Shown piece after piece: positions 1 through 10,072 of a stretch of DNA of 64,000 nucleotides. The translations under genes and the position numbers were made by a program. Source of the DNA: Spinacia oleracea. Lineage: Eukaryota; Streptophyta; Magnoliopsida; Caryophyllales; Amaranthaceae. The stretch lies in assembly GCF_020520425.1 (NCBI RefSeq), contig NC_079488.1, forward strand, positions 23,562,247-23,626,246, written 5' to 3'. Every line of letters starts with the position of its first letter. Position 1 is the first letter of the stretch. The notes beneath the pieces were generated by a model. It saw only the letters and a program-made list of their open reading frames with translations, was not told the DNA's origin and ran no database searches.

Positions 1-388
1 AATCCTTCAATGTTCCTGGGTGACAGCGATGGTGAAGGCATAAGTCTGGTGCTGTATTTCAAGCTATCTGACAAAATCGACCAAGAAATTCCATCAGACT
101 TCATAGACAGCATCAAGGTACTTTGTTTCAGTTGTTTTTTGACCTACTTTTTCCTTAAAACACTCACACTTACTACAGTTTATCCTAAAGAAAAGCGTTT
201 CCTAATACACAGACTGATAGACAATGAATCTGAGAAGCTTAAATCAGTGGTTCCGTACAGAGAATGACTTAAAATCTTGTCGGGGGTGGTAAATCCGGAG
301 GATCTTCAGTTGAGTTCTACTGAAAAGAGACTTCTTAATGCTTACAAGGACAAACCAGTTCTGTCACGCCCTCAGCATGATTTTTTCA
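1..388 (+). pseudogene. EDR2-like (DUF1336 / EDR2_C domain) gene fragment, broken
   Basis: Two exon pieces of the C-terminal DUF1336 domain of ENHANCED DISEASE RESISTANCE 2-like proteins are readable. Positions ~1-117 give residues such as GDSDGEGISLVLYFKLSD and end at a GT after 'catcaag'. About 203-388 gives LIDNESEKLKSVVPYRE, a stop, then [15 protein letters not shown] and [13 protein letters not shown]. In this family the position of the stop (tga at ~265) is normally an arginine, so a CGA-to-TGA change is likely. EDR2 proteins carry START and PH domains in addition; neither is present here. The 3' edge is a GT at 389 leading straight into repeats. This is a captured or decayed fragment and should not make a functional protein. 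The family call rests on motif memory. Confidence 0.7.
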
Positions 389-446
389 AGGTTTGACACC
401 ATTATCTCAAATCATTCTTTGAGGTTTATTACTCTTAACAATCCGG

Positions 447-2035
447 GAAGCAATTTGAATAAATATATTAGAATGAGTCTTAGAAACCTTGAATGTGCCA
501 CATAAAACATGTAAACGGTTTAAAATGATAAGTTAGGTTCCTTAGCTCAAAGTTGGGCGAGAAAATGCCATTTTAGGCAAAATATGACCTATAACGATCA
601 AATAAACCTTAAATGTGAATAAATACATTTGAATATGTCTTAGAAAGTTAACACTAGGCTTATAAAACATGTAATAAGTTTAAAATCATCCCCTAGGTCA
701 TTTAGTTAAAAAATGGGAGCGAAAAAATGCCTTGGTTTAGTTTAAATATGACCTATATCGACCAAATGAGCCTAAAATGTGCATAAATACATTAGAATGA
801 GTCTTAGAAACCTTGAATGTGACACATAAAACATGTAAACGGTTTAAAATGATAAGTTTGGTTCCTTAGCTCAAAGTTGGGCGAGAAAATGCCATTTTAG
901 GCAAAATAGAACCTATAACGATCAAATAAACCTTAAATGTGAATAAATACATTTGAATATATCTTAGAAAGTTAACACTAGGCTTATAAAACATGTAATA
1001 AGTTTAAAATCATCCCCCTAGGTCATTTAGTTAAAAACTGGGAGCGAAAATGCCTTAGTTTAGTTTAAATATGACCTATATCGACCAAATGAGCCTAAAA
1101 TGTGCATAGATACATTAGAATGAGTCTTAGAAACCTTGAATGTGACACATAAAACATGTAAACGGTTTAAAATGATAAGTTTGGTTCCTTAGCTCAAAGT
1201 TGGCCGAGAAAATATCATTTTAGGCAAAATAGGACCTATAACGACCCAGTATGCATTAAATGTGAATAAATACATTTGAATATGTCTTATAAAGTTAACA
1301 CTAGGCTTATAAAACATGTAATAAGTTTAAAATCAGCCCCGAGGTCATTTAGTTAAAAAATGGGAGCGAAAATGCCTTAGTTTAGCCTAAATATGACCTA
1401 TATCGACCAAATGAGCCTAAAATGTGCATAAATACATTAGCATGAGTCTTAGAAACCTTGAATGTGACACATAAAACATGTAAATGGTTTAAAATGATAA
1501 GTTTGGTTCCTTAGCTCAAAGTTGGGCGAGAAAATGCCATTTTAGGCAAAATAGAACCTATAACGACCCAATAAGCATTAAATGTGAATAAATACATTTG
1601 AATATGTCTTAGAAAGTTAACACTAGGCTTATAAAATATGTAATAAGTTTAAAATCGGCCCTTAGGTCATTTAGTTAAAAAATGGGAGCGAAAATGCCTT
1701 AGTTTAGCTTAAATATGACCTATATCGACCAAATGAGCCTTAAATGTGCATAAGTACATTAGAATGAGTCTTAGAAACCTTGAATGTGCCACAGAAAACA
1801 TGTAAACAGTTTTAAATGATAAGTTTGGTTCCTTAGCTCAAAGTTGGGCAAGAAAATGCCATTTTAGGCAAAATAGGATCTATAACGACCCAATAAGCAT
1901 TAAATGTGAATAAGTACATTTGAATGTGTCTTAAAATGTTAAAACTAAGCTTATAAAACATGTAAAAGGTTTCATATGGTGGCTTAGGTTATTTAGTTCA
2001 AAGTTGGGAGCGAAAATGCCATTTTTCGCTTGCTT
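447..2035. repeat. Dimeric satellite array, ~161-bp monomers in a ~323-bp higher-order unit
   Basis: The motif 'gaatgagtcttagaaacctt' recurs at about 471, 795, 1118, 1440 and 1762, a spacing of 322-324 bp. Midway between these lies a diverged sister monomer beginning 'tgaatatgtcttagaaagtt'. Each monomer is about 161 bp, and both types share 'ataaaacatgtaa', 'gggcgagaaaatgcc' or 'gggagcgaaaatgcc', and 'tatgaccta'. The array therefore alternates A and B monomers for four to five dimers, with a worn monomer at the right end (~1905-2035). The monomer length is close to a nucleosome repeat, as in many centromeric or heterochromatic plant satellites. Confidence 0.85.
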
Positions 2036-2690
2036 TGATTTTTGTTAAAAATGTCTGTTATATTTGTTCTTGTTGTTTTCTTTGATGATGTAAAATATGT
2101 CGGTGCTAAATTAGGATTCTTGATGTGATTTATGGGATGGGTTTATGGTTTATGTTCAATAAATTGGATCAGCATTTCAATTTATGTTGTTTTTAAAATA
2201 AATTTTTAGCTGAAGTTGCAATATGCGTTACTTTGTGTTGGATATGAAAAGAAAATGGATCATTTGATGCGCCGCCATTCGAAAATTGACCCAATGGAGA
2301 ACAAAATTTGATAAATTGGTTATGAAATTAGGGTCTTCTGTTGAAGATATTTAATGTTGTCCATGTAATCTTTGTGAGGAAATTTTGAGGTGCATTTTTC
2401 GGATGTACTGTAAAGTTACTAAGCTTAGGCAAAGCCAAGAGCAAAGTATGATGCTTTCACTTTCAGGTTGTCCAGTTCCAAAAGAAATGTGCCGCAGAAT
2501 CACGCTACATCAATAGAGGCTAATAGTTGCTTTTAAATTTAGTAAACTGTTAATCAATGATGACATCCTAATGGGCTTTGACTATATTAGGGAATTGACC
2601 TTGTTTACTGTGATTCTAAAGTGAATGCGATTTGTTTCATAAAGTTTAAAGTTATGATTTCAGCAACCGTTGAGTGACTTGTTACTTCTT
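2036..2690. other. AT-rich non-coding stretch between satellite and ankyrin fragment
   Basis: No convincing long reading frame. A short stretch near 2415-2520 resembles an exon by base composition (it reads ...RQSQEQSMML...), which would be in keeping with the N-terminal part of the ankyrin/AAA gene captured next to it, but I cannot assign it. The rest looks like intron or spacer sequence. Confidence 0.4.
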
Positions 2691-2700
2691 ATAATTACAG

Positions 2701-3006
2701 ATGGTGCAAACTCCTCTTCGTGTTGCTGCTGGCTACAATGATGTTGAGATTGTTGAAGTTTTGCTGAAATGGATGGGATTGGAGAAGGTTGAGCCGGAAG
2801 CAAGGAATATGGTATGAGCTTGCACGTTGGTGAATTGTGCATAAGGTTGCAGCAAACAGTTGACTTTTTTTTGACCCCTAACATTACAGTGCTTTTTTGC
2901 AGTCTGGGGAGACTCCATTACACATGGCCGTGAGAAGAATGACTGCAATGAAGTTGTTAAGCTGCTTCTTTCTCATGGTACTTCTGTGGAGGCCAAGGCT
3001 AATGTA
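2701..3006 (+). pseudogene. Ankyrin-repeat fragment of an ankyrin/AAA-ATPase (CbxX-like) gene
   Basis: Exon one (2701-~2811) reads MVQTPLRVAAGYNDVEIVEV then LLKWMGLEKVEPEARNM and ends at a gtatga donor. After a ~90-bp intron with a tttgcag acceptor, exon two (~2903-3004) gives GETPLHMAVRR, then continues one frame over as NDCNEVVKLLLSHGTSVEAK before a GT. The TPLHxAA...VVKLLLxxG pattern is two ankyrin repeats. Wording and exon layout match plant proteins with N-terminal ankyrins and a C-terminal AAA+ ATPase of the CbxX/CfqX type. A frameshift interrupts exon two at ~2935 and the ATPase part is absent, so this is a fragment. It lies on the same strand as the flanking captured fragments. Confidence 0.7.
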
Positions 3007-4209
3007 ATTTTCTTTCTTCTCTCTCCACGTCCTTCACAATAATTATTAGAGTATAGATGTTAGTTGAACGTTGAACCTGTCAAAATCTGTTTTCTTAAAG
3101 ATCTCTTTCTTTTGTCTATATTTCGAATAATTATTACAGAGAGATCTCAAAAATTTCATGTTATTTACACTATTCAAAAATCATAGTTATTGAGAAATAC
3201 ATTTCCGTTTTTCCACCATTGCTTCTCGGCATTACAAAACATCAGTTTACTTTCACATGTATCATTTTAATGAAAAGATCTGAAGTCTTTACTTTTTCCT
3301 CCTCTGTAACATTTATTGACCGAGTGATTATGCTTTTGTACTACGATTGAGCTACTCAGCTTCCTTCAACCAACAAATCTTCTTCACCATTGATCAAAAA
3401 TATTCACATATGGGATTTAAATATATGAATATCTTTAATTTTGAGTAGCTTGAAAATGATCCAAGCAATATAGGCCTTAGTATATCTAATTTTGAGTAGC
3501 TTGAAAATGATCCAAGCAGTATAGGCCTTAGTATATCTATAATGCATTTTCTTATTTTGTTTGTAGGATAGTGGTTTCATTGCCACTGCTTGTAGTAGGT
3601 TTGTCTTGAGATGAGACTGAATGTTACTAGAAAGTATTATTTGAAATTGATATAGTTTTTAAGAGAGAATCACGCTGCATAATGAACAAACGTGAAAGAC
3701 TTTGAAATCATTTATTGGCTAGGAGGGGTATGGAAGTTTTTTTATCTTGAACTCGCAATATTCATCTTACAATTTTATTTTATTTTTTCAGTTTCCTACT
3801 GCTTGATTAGCCTATGCGCCAAAAGAAATCCAAGGGGAAGACATATAGTCAAGTTTGATATTGTTTGTAATTTATTGAAGTGTATGACCATGCAGTTTGC
3901 ACAACGAGATTGTAAGATTTTAATGGATAATCTTTGTGTTTATCCCACAAGATGCGTTCTTTATATATTTCAGAGAATCTTTTTCAGAAACTGTTTTCAA
4001 TTTCTGGGTTGTGATTAAGTTTACACTTTATTTTGACATTAGCTGAAATTAATATGGTATGATCGGAAGTTTCCTTATGCTAATACTAATACTATTATAT
4101 GCAACTTTGATTCCCTGAAACTCGAGAATGCAAGATGGAAGGTATGTAAATTCATCTGTGATCTACCTTTCCACAGGAAAATTTGGTGTAAATTTTGTTC
4201 TTTGTGCAG
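3007..4209. other. Non-coding spacer with a short tandem duplication
   Basis: AT-rich spacer between two captured gene fragments. The only structure seen is the 58-bp direct duplication at 3437-3552. A 108-codon open frame at 3692-4018 has no recognisable domain and intron-like composition; I do not regard it as a gene. Confidence 0.5.
3437..3552. repeat. 58-bp tandem duplication
   Basis: Two adjacent copies beginning 'taattttgagtagcttgaaa' and ending 'ataggccttagtatatct' differ at one or two positions. This looks like a young local duplication in spacer DNA. Confidence 0.85.
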
Positions 4210-4790
4210 GTTATTTTCACTGATGATTCGAGATATCGACAGCAAGGATAAACATCTAGAAGAAAGTTGTACAGGAAGTTCTGAAGAAAATAGCTGATGG
4301 GTGGCGTACCAACTCTAAGGAAGCAACAGGTTTCTGCTTACGGCGTAGTAGCTGAATTGTTGGAGCAATACCCGGTTGATGGAAATTTTACCTTGCTTGG
4401 TCCATTGATATCCTAATGGAAGAATTCAAGAACACTCAAGTTATCAAAGTTTGGGACATCTTACCAGCTTCCAAGATTCCTACACTTGCAAGGGAACTTG
4501 ATGCTTGGTTTGGGAAATATACCATGGACTTCATGAATCGTTGCAAACACAAATCTTTCCAAGGGTATGTCTAATATTCCCCCTTTTCAAAAATGCAAAT
4601 ATAAGCCGTCTTTTCTTTTTTGACAAATATAAGCAATCTTGTTAATGTAATTAGTAGTTCAAGACGGAAAAAGTTTAGGAACTTGTCTTCCTAATGGGTT
4701 CTGCTACTTGTGCATACAGGAAATTGATAGTGCCAATGTCATGGCCAGTTCATTCTGTTCTCGGTGTTGATTCTTTGTCAGACAGGATTT
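4210..4790 (+). pseudogene. TRANK1-like (TPR/ankyrin, UvrD-type helicase family) N-terminal fragment
   Basis: Starting after a tgcag acceptor at 4209, the text reads IFTDDSRYRQQG, a stop, then in shifting frames KKVVQEVLKKIADGWR, ELLEQYPVDGNFT, WSIDILMEEFKNTQVIKVWD, ILPASKIPTLARELDA and FGKYTMDFMNRCKHKSFQG. A gtatgt donor lies at ~4567. A second exon from ~4720 gives KLIVPMSWPVHS. The series 'GWR...VIKVWDILP...LARxLD..FG.YT.DFMNRCK...L.VPMSWP' is characteristic of the region upstream of the UvrD-like helicase domain in plant TRANK1-like proteins. At least two frameshifts and a stop break it. A further exon-like piece may start at ~4954. The family name is from memory; pseudogene status is seen directly. 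Confidence 0.65.
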
Positions 4791-5858
4791 CCGCTATGAA
4801 TATATGGGATGATTGAGAAGAATCCTGGTTTTAGAATTGATTTGGCAATAAGGATGCTTTTGTTTTTTGTAAGTGCGCAGCTTGCAGGATTATGTTGCAT
4901 TTGTCAAAAGCATATCGACTGATAATTTATTGGTTATTTTTTGTGAATTGTAGGAAGCATACGGAGTGAAATCAATCAGTTCTCAGTTGAGAGAGAGAAC
5001 GCGTGCAGAGAAAGGTCTTAGGGAACCTGGCAGAGAAAGGCTCCTTCAATGTTCCATTTTACATCCTAATTGGCATCTATTCTACCATATCACCTAAATT
5101 CAGTTTTTTGCTTAAGAATATTACTCATTTTGAGTTGATGTATCTAAATCAAGAAGATGATGGCAAAGAAACAAATAGGACATGTAATCTGAAACTGCTC
5201 GAAAGACAGACCCTGTCTTTGCAAATTAAAAATGAAAGAGAGTTTTTTCTTAAATTTTTTGTTAAAGTTTAATTTTTGGCGAAAATATATCATTCAATTC
5301 TTTGCATTGTCATGCTAATGAACTCCTTGTCTTGCTTGAATGATGTTAACGTTAATAAAAAACATATATATACGGAGTACTAGGTTTCCTATTTCCGGAG
5401 CAAAGAAAATTAATTGTTCTAGGAGAGTAGGACTCTATATAAGTATAGACTATAAAGTATGTTTTTGGTACATTATCAAGGACATAATACGTACGAAGTT
5501 TATGTAAAAGGATAGGAAAAAAAAATGTAGATATTTTTTAGAGGAAAAGTATTTTTGATGGGAAAATTTACATCAAGAATGATTCATTCTTGGTGTATGT
5601 TTTAGTATAAAGTTATAGATATTGGCTAATAAATTAATCACTAATTGTGTTAGATATTGTAACCATATTTTGAATGAAACTAAATCTATTTTTTAAAAAC
5701 TGAACATTGACCTAAAATCACAATATTTCAAGCACAATTTATATTCAATTGTGACTATGATTAGTAACTAAGTTATATTCTACGCTCGTTAAATTAATTC
5801 TTAATCACTCAATTAGGCAACCTAATTATACAACTAATTTTGCAAACCGATTTTAATA
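4791..5858. other. Non-coding sequence leading to the Helitron 3' end
   Basis: An open frame of 89 codons at 5003-5272 shows no family I recognise and may continue the captured helicase fragment. From 5280 onward the sequence is strongly AT-rich and non-coding up to the terminal hairpin, as is typical of Helitron 3' regions. Confidence 0.4.
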
Positions 5859-5864
5859 TCTTGG

Positions 5865-5899
5865 GGGACCGCGCGCGCTAGCGCGCGGTCCAACAACTA
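5865..5899 (+). other. Helitron 3' terminal hairpin and CTAG end
   Basis: 'ggaccgcgcgc' pairs perfectly with 'gcgcgcggtcc' around the loop 'gcta', giving an 11-bp almost all-GC stem. It is followed by 'aacaa' and CTAG, with T as the next host base. This is the CTRR terminus and subterminal hairpin used for rolling-circle termination in Helitrons. Confidence 0.85.
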
Positions 5900-7299
5900 G
5901 TATACTAAAAGAGAGGAAATCAATGTGGTGATAACAAATGTCACTCATTGATTGGCCTCTCTTTTAATTAAAATAATAATAAAATACAGTGCGTCTCCTG
6001 TGAGACCAGTCACACCATCAACTTGATGGTGTGACGAGCGCGAAACCAATAAAGTACCTCCCCTAAAACTATTAATAAAAAGTAACAGATCTAAACTATA
6101 GAAGTAACATACCTAAACTAAAAAAGTACCTCCTCTAAAATTATATAAAAAAAAGTAACATGTCTAAACTATAGAAGTAACATACCTAAACTAAAAATGT
6201 ACCTCCCCTAAAACTATTCCGTATAAAAAAAGTAACATGTCTAAACTATAGAAGTAACATACCTAAACTAAAAAAGTACCTCATCTAAAATTATAAAAAA
6301 AGTAACATGTCTAAACTATAGAAGTAACATACTTAAACTAAAAAAAATACCTCCTCTAAAATTATTAAAAAAAAAAGTAACATGTCTAAACTATAGAAGT
6401 AACATACCTAAACTAAAAAGGTATCTCCCCTAAAACTACTCCGTATAAAAAAAAGTAACATGTATAAACTATAGACGAAGTAACATACCTAAACTAAAAA
6501 AAGTACTTCCTCTAAAATTAAAAAAAAAACGTAACATGTCTAAACTATAGAAGTAACATACCTAAACAAAAAAGGTATCTCCCCTAAAACTACTCCGTAT
6601 AAAAAAAGTAACATGTATAAACTATAAAAGTAACATACCTAAACTAAAAAAAGTACCTCCTCTAAAATTATATAAAAAAAAAGTAACATGTCTAAACTGT
6701 AGAAGTAACATACCTAAATTCGCAAGTGTGAACTGGTCTCACCATCAGTTGATGGTGAGGACAGTTTCATATAAGAATTTGGGAATAAAATATATGATTC
6801 TATGAGATAACATCTATAAAAATAATATGGAATAAAATATTTTGTTGTACTCCGTATGATATTTTTTTGTTGTTAACTTTCGCTATGTAAAAATAAGTTT
6901 ATTTTAACATTTCGTATATAGCAGAGATTATTGCAATCAAGTAAAGTCACAGTATATTTTTCTTATAGAAAAAAATTATAATTCTGATTACTTATTACAA
7001 ACTTAGAATACTAAAATAATGGATATATTACGTACTAAAAAACTTACAATGAGTCAAACTTATTAGGGAATTAAAATTATACATGAAATGATATTATTTC
7101 ATCTTAGCTACAAGTACGTAGTAGCATAATTTGTTTTACAATTGCAACAATATTCACCATAAGCCTATGTCAATAAAAAAAAATATTCCATGTTCCAATA
7201 ATCTTTTCTAGAAAATATTAATTATAGGAAAAGTGTATAGTATATAGATTAGATTTTTAAAATTGTCTTAACAAAAGTATTTGAATGAGATATATATGC
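5900..7299 (+). mobile_element. Helitron copy A (interrupted), left part
   Basis: The first ~65 bases ('tatactaaaagagaggaaat' onward) match the 5' end of copy B at 10073-10160. Its 3' portion from ~6790 ('gattctatgagataac...') matches copy B from ~10676. The true 5' TC end is cut off by the Helitron ending at 5899. Between the shared ends this copy carries its own cargo, a tandem array (6044-6716). It is split by a probable solo LTR at 7305 and resumes at 9929. No protein is encoded. Confidence 0.65.
6044..6716. repeat. Minisatellite, about nine ~65-80-bp units, flanked by inverted repeats
   Basis: Units follow the pattern 'agtaacatgtctaaactata', 'gaagtaacatacctaaac', 'aaaagtacctcctctaaaa', with length variation mostly in A-runs. 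The array is bracketed by related sequences in opposite orientation. At ~5998-6045 is 'tgtgagaccagtcacaccatc' with a short stem 'accatcaacttgatggt'. At ~6725-6770 is 'gaactggtctcaccatcag' with 'accatcagttgatggt'. The bracketed block looks like one mobile unit inside the Helitron. Confidence 0.8.
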
Positions 7300-7304
7300 G
7301 GAAG

Positions 7305-9928
7305 TGTAACGCCCCGATTTTTCGGCTCCTTAATTATCGGTAATAAACTGTACTTAACTGATTATTGGCAGCGGAATTAGGCTTAATTAATCTTGGGACC
7401 TGTGGGTATGGGCCCAAAAATAAAATAATCCTCAAAAAAAAACATTCCATAAATAATACAACTTTCCCAAAAATAAATATAAATCAATATTCTAATAACA
7501 ACCTCAATAACAGGATTTCCATAATAAATAATTTCTCATCTCGATATCTCCATAATAAATAACCAACTCCAGTAATAACTCTTCTTTGAGCAACTTGAGC
7601 TCCTTAATCGAACCTGTACATCATCATAAAAATAGAAAACAGGAAAAACACAGAAAAATGCCAAAAATGAGTAGAAAACTCAGTAATATTACTCCAGCCC
7701 GTCAAAACGGTTTTATTTTGAAAATCATTTGGCACATATCAATCATTAGCATTTATTGTTCGGAAATAACTAACTTAGTCTCGTTATCTTGAAAACTGTG
7801 TCGGCAAGGAATTATTTCCTTTACAACTCATTGGCAAATACAGGCTTTGGCGGGACTTTTCTTACATCTTTTCAGGGGGAAACTGTTTCCCAAACTTTAA
7901 CTTTAACTTGCCTCCACCTGTAACTTGCCCATTTACTAGTTCAGTTCACTTTTCCATGCCGACAAAAGCAACATCGTCTTTCTTTAAAATAACTTTATAA
8001 ATATCATAATTATTTCCGAACAACGTCTTTAACATCATAAAATAATAAAATACTTTAACATATCGTCATGATCATAATCATAAATATATATCATCATTTA
8101 TCACATAAAACACATAATAAACATATAATCACATAATAGTCACACATGTTATATACGGACATATAACATAAAATGCTAGACATAATAATTACCTCGTTCG
8201 AAAATCCAATCTGCTTAATCCTTATTTATCATCACCCTATAGATCTCAAATTCACCGTATATTCCTCATTAGTTGCGTTTATACCTTATTGTTCAATATT
8301 ATAACATAAGATCTTCAAAAATCTATTACTATATACTAAAAGAGACACCAGAAATGACACGTGTTATTTCCTGTTGAAAAATTTTCCCGCCAAAAACTCT
8401 TTCCTAAAAAAACATATTTATTTTATTCTTTTTTTATTTTCTCTTCTTTTGTATAAATGTTTGTATATGGAAAAAAATATAGGATTATCGAATATGCCAT
8501 TATTAAAAGTTTGATAAAATTTTAGTCAAATTGTCATGTCAATAATAGAAAATATTCTTACTCGATATTTTGGTCAAATTAGCATATTAAATATATCAAA
8601 TATTTTAGTCAGATCATCATATTAAACATATAAAATATATAATACATAGTATGTTAAAATATGATAATATGAGTACATTCGAGATTATTAATTACGCAAT
8701 AGATTTAAGGGATAAATAATTCAATTAAAATTTTTATGAAAAAGATGGTCAATAATAATTTTTAAATATCCGTGCGTGCACGGGATCTAATCTAGTTAGA
8801 AATAAGTAATTACCAAAATAATGTTTATAAAGTTAAAAGTATGTTAATACTTACTGTCTTTTATCAGCCCATAATAATAGATGTTCCATCAAGGCCCACT
8901 TAAATGCAAGTTTACTTTGTCTACCAACCTCAATTAAAGAAAGGAGCAGTAACATACGGAGTAAAATTTGGTTCTTTGAAACATTTGGGAAACCAAAGAA
9001 GCGGGGGCAATTGCAGCAACTTCACAAAACAACGCACCATAGCAGCTGGGGCCACGACGGCGTGCTAGACTTGGCGACAGAGAGAGGTGGCGCAGGGTCG
9101 GGGATGGAAGTGGCGCCGGTGGTCAGAAGGTGGTGCCACGGTGGTGAAACAGAGGAGAGAGAAAATGTCCGAAAAATGGTAATATGTTTTGGGTTTACAA
9201 ATTTCTGGGCTTGAATTGGTGTTCTTGTGGGTATTATTGGTGAGATATGGAGCTTGAATTGTTTGGCTATGGCAGCCATAACCCACGAAATAAGGAAAGA
9301 AGAAACAATGTTAATTTACCCAACAAATTCATAAATGGAGATGGATTTTTGAGCTTGAAGATGACTGAATTTTAATGGCTATTTATAGAGTTTATGTGAC
9401 ATGATGAGTCATGAAATTACATAAAAGTTTCAGACATCTGGCTCTTAACATGCTTGACACGCAGAGGAGAAGGAAGAATCATCTTTGCTATGAACTTGAA
9501 AGTCAAAGAAAATAGAGAAATATCAATATTTGGAAAGTTATAATGGCTGTGAATACTTCTTGCTTACATGTATAAAAGAGAAAGGTGGAAAATGAGTTTG
9601 AGTTTTTTTTTTCCATGAATTTTGACATGCTTTTAGGGAAGAAGAAAAGTCAACAAATTAGCTTATATTTTTCCAAGCTCCAAGTACACGTGTAGAAATA
9701 ATGAATGATGAATAAGAATTTGACTTTAGCTTGACCGGAAAAACAAACAAAATGATAGTCTTGCTTTAGGTGGAAAATAAAATTAGGCTTCAATAATGAT
9801 ATTATGTCACAATAAAATGGTAGACATAATAAGAGAATTAAAATAGCTCGGAAAAAAAATTAGGACTAATTACGTGAATAATCGTAATTACCGATTAATA
9901 AAAGAGGCTTAAAATACGGGGTGTTACA
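7305..9928. mobile_element. Probable solo LTR of a Ty3/gypsy-type retrotransposon (TG...CA, 5-bp TSD)
   Basis: The element begins 'tgtaacgccccgatttttcg' and ends 'aaaatacggggtgttaca', with the 5-bp direct duplication 'ggaag' immediately outside both ends (7300-7304, 9929-9933). TG...CA with a 5-bp duplication is the LTR retrotransposon signature, and TGTAACACCCC-type ends are common in plant chromovirus LTRs. There is no internal region, PBS or second LTR, so a solo LTR from recombination is the simplest reading. The outer ~40 bases are also imperfect inverted copies of each other, so a TIR element is the alternative. A 474-bp Helitron is nested inside, leaving about 2.15 kb of original sequence. 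Open frames around 9011-9286 have no family resemblance. Confidence 0.6.
8322..8795 (+). mobile_element. Non-autonomous Helitron, 474 bp, complete
   Basis: It starts with TC at 8322 after an A ('tctattactatatactaaaa') and contains 'gacacgtgt' near the 5' end. It ends with the hairpin 'ccgtgc gt gcacgg' (8770-8783), eight bases and CTAG (8792-8795), followed by T. Both ends and the A^T insertion site are as expected for Helitrons. It has no coding capacity and is nested in the probable solo LTR. Confidence 0.85.
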
Positions 9929-10072
9929 GGAAGTATTTGGATGAGATACGAAACTATTAATGTAAACCGTAAGAATATATATAAAGAATATATATATTTG
10001 AAAGTTATAGATATTATGCAAATTGCATGCCCGTTATAAATTAGGAAGTAGTGACATGTGAGAATCTATAAA
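9929..10072 (+). mobile_element. Helitron copy A, right remnant
   Basis: Sequence resumes after the solo LTR with the target duplication 'ggaag' and 'tatttggatgagatacg', echoing 'tatttgaatgagatat' left of the LTR. The 3' end of this copy is not clearly recognisable; an 'atgcaa...ttgcat' stem near 10017 could be an eroded terminal hairpin. Confidence 0.4.

Larger units (their letters stand above)
1..5899 (+). mobile_element. Gene-capturing Helitron, 3' portion (5' end outside window)
   Basis: The right end has the Helitron 3' signature: an 11-bp perfect GC-rich stem with a 4-nt loop at 5865-5890, five bases, then CTAG ending at 5899 followed by T. The next bases are the truncated 5' end of another Helitron family whose fuller copy starts at 10073, so the junction fits an A^T target inside that element. 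Inside lie same-orientation exon fragments of three unrelated host genes (1-388, 2701-3006, 4210-4790) and a satellite array. This is the usual pattern of Helitron capture. No 5' TC terminus is seen in the window and no RepHel gene is visible. That all of 1-5899 is one element is inference; the 3' end itself is well supported. Confidence 0.6.

Noticed and set aside
3692-4018. 108-codon plus-strand frame
   Set aside because: Intron-like composition, no domain, located between captured gene fragments.
9011-9286. Overlapping short frames on both strands, GC-rich patch
   Set aside because: They lie inside the probable solo LTR, overlap one another on opposite strands and match no family.
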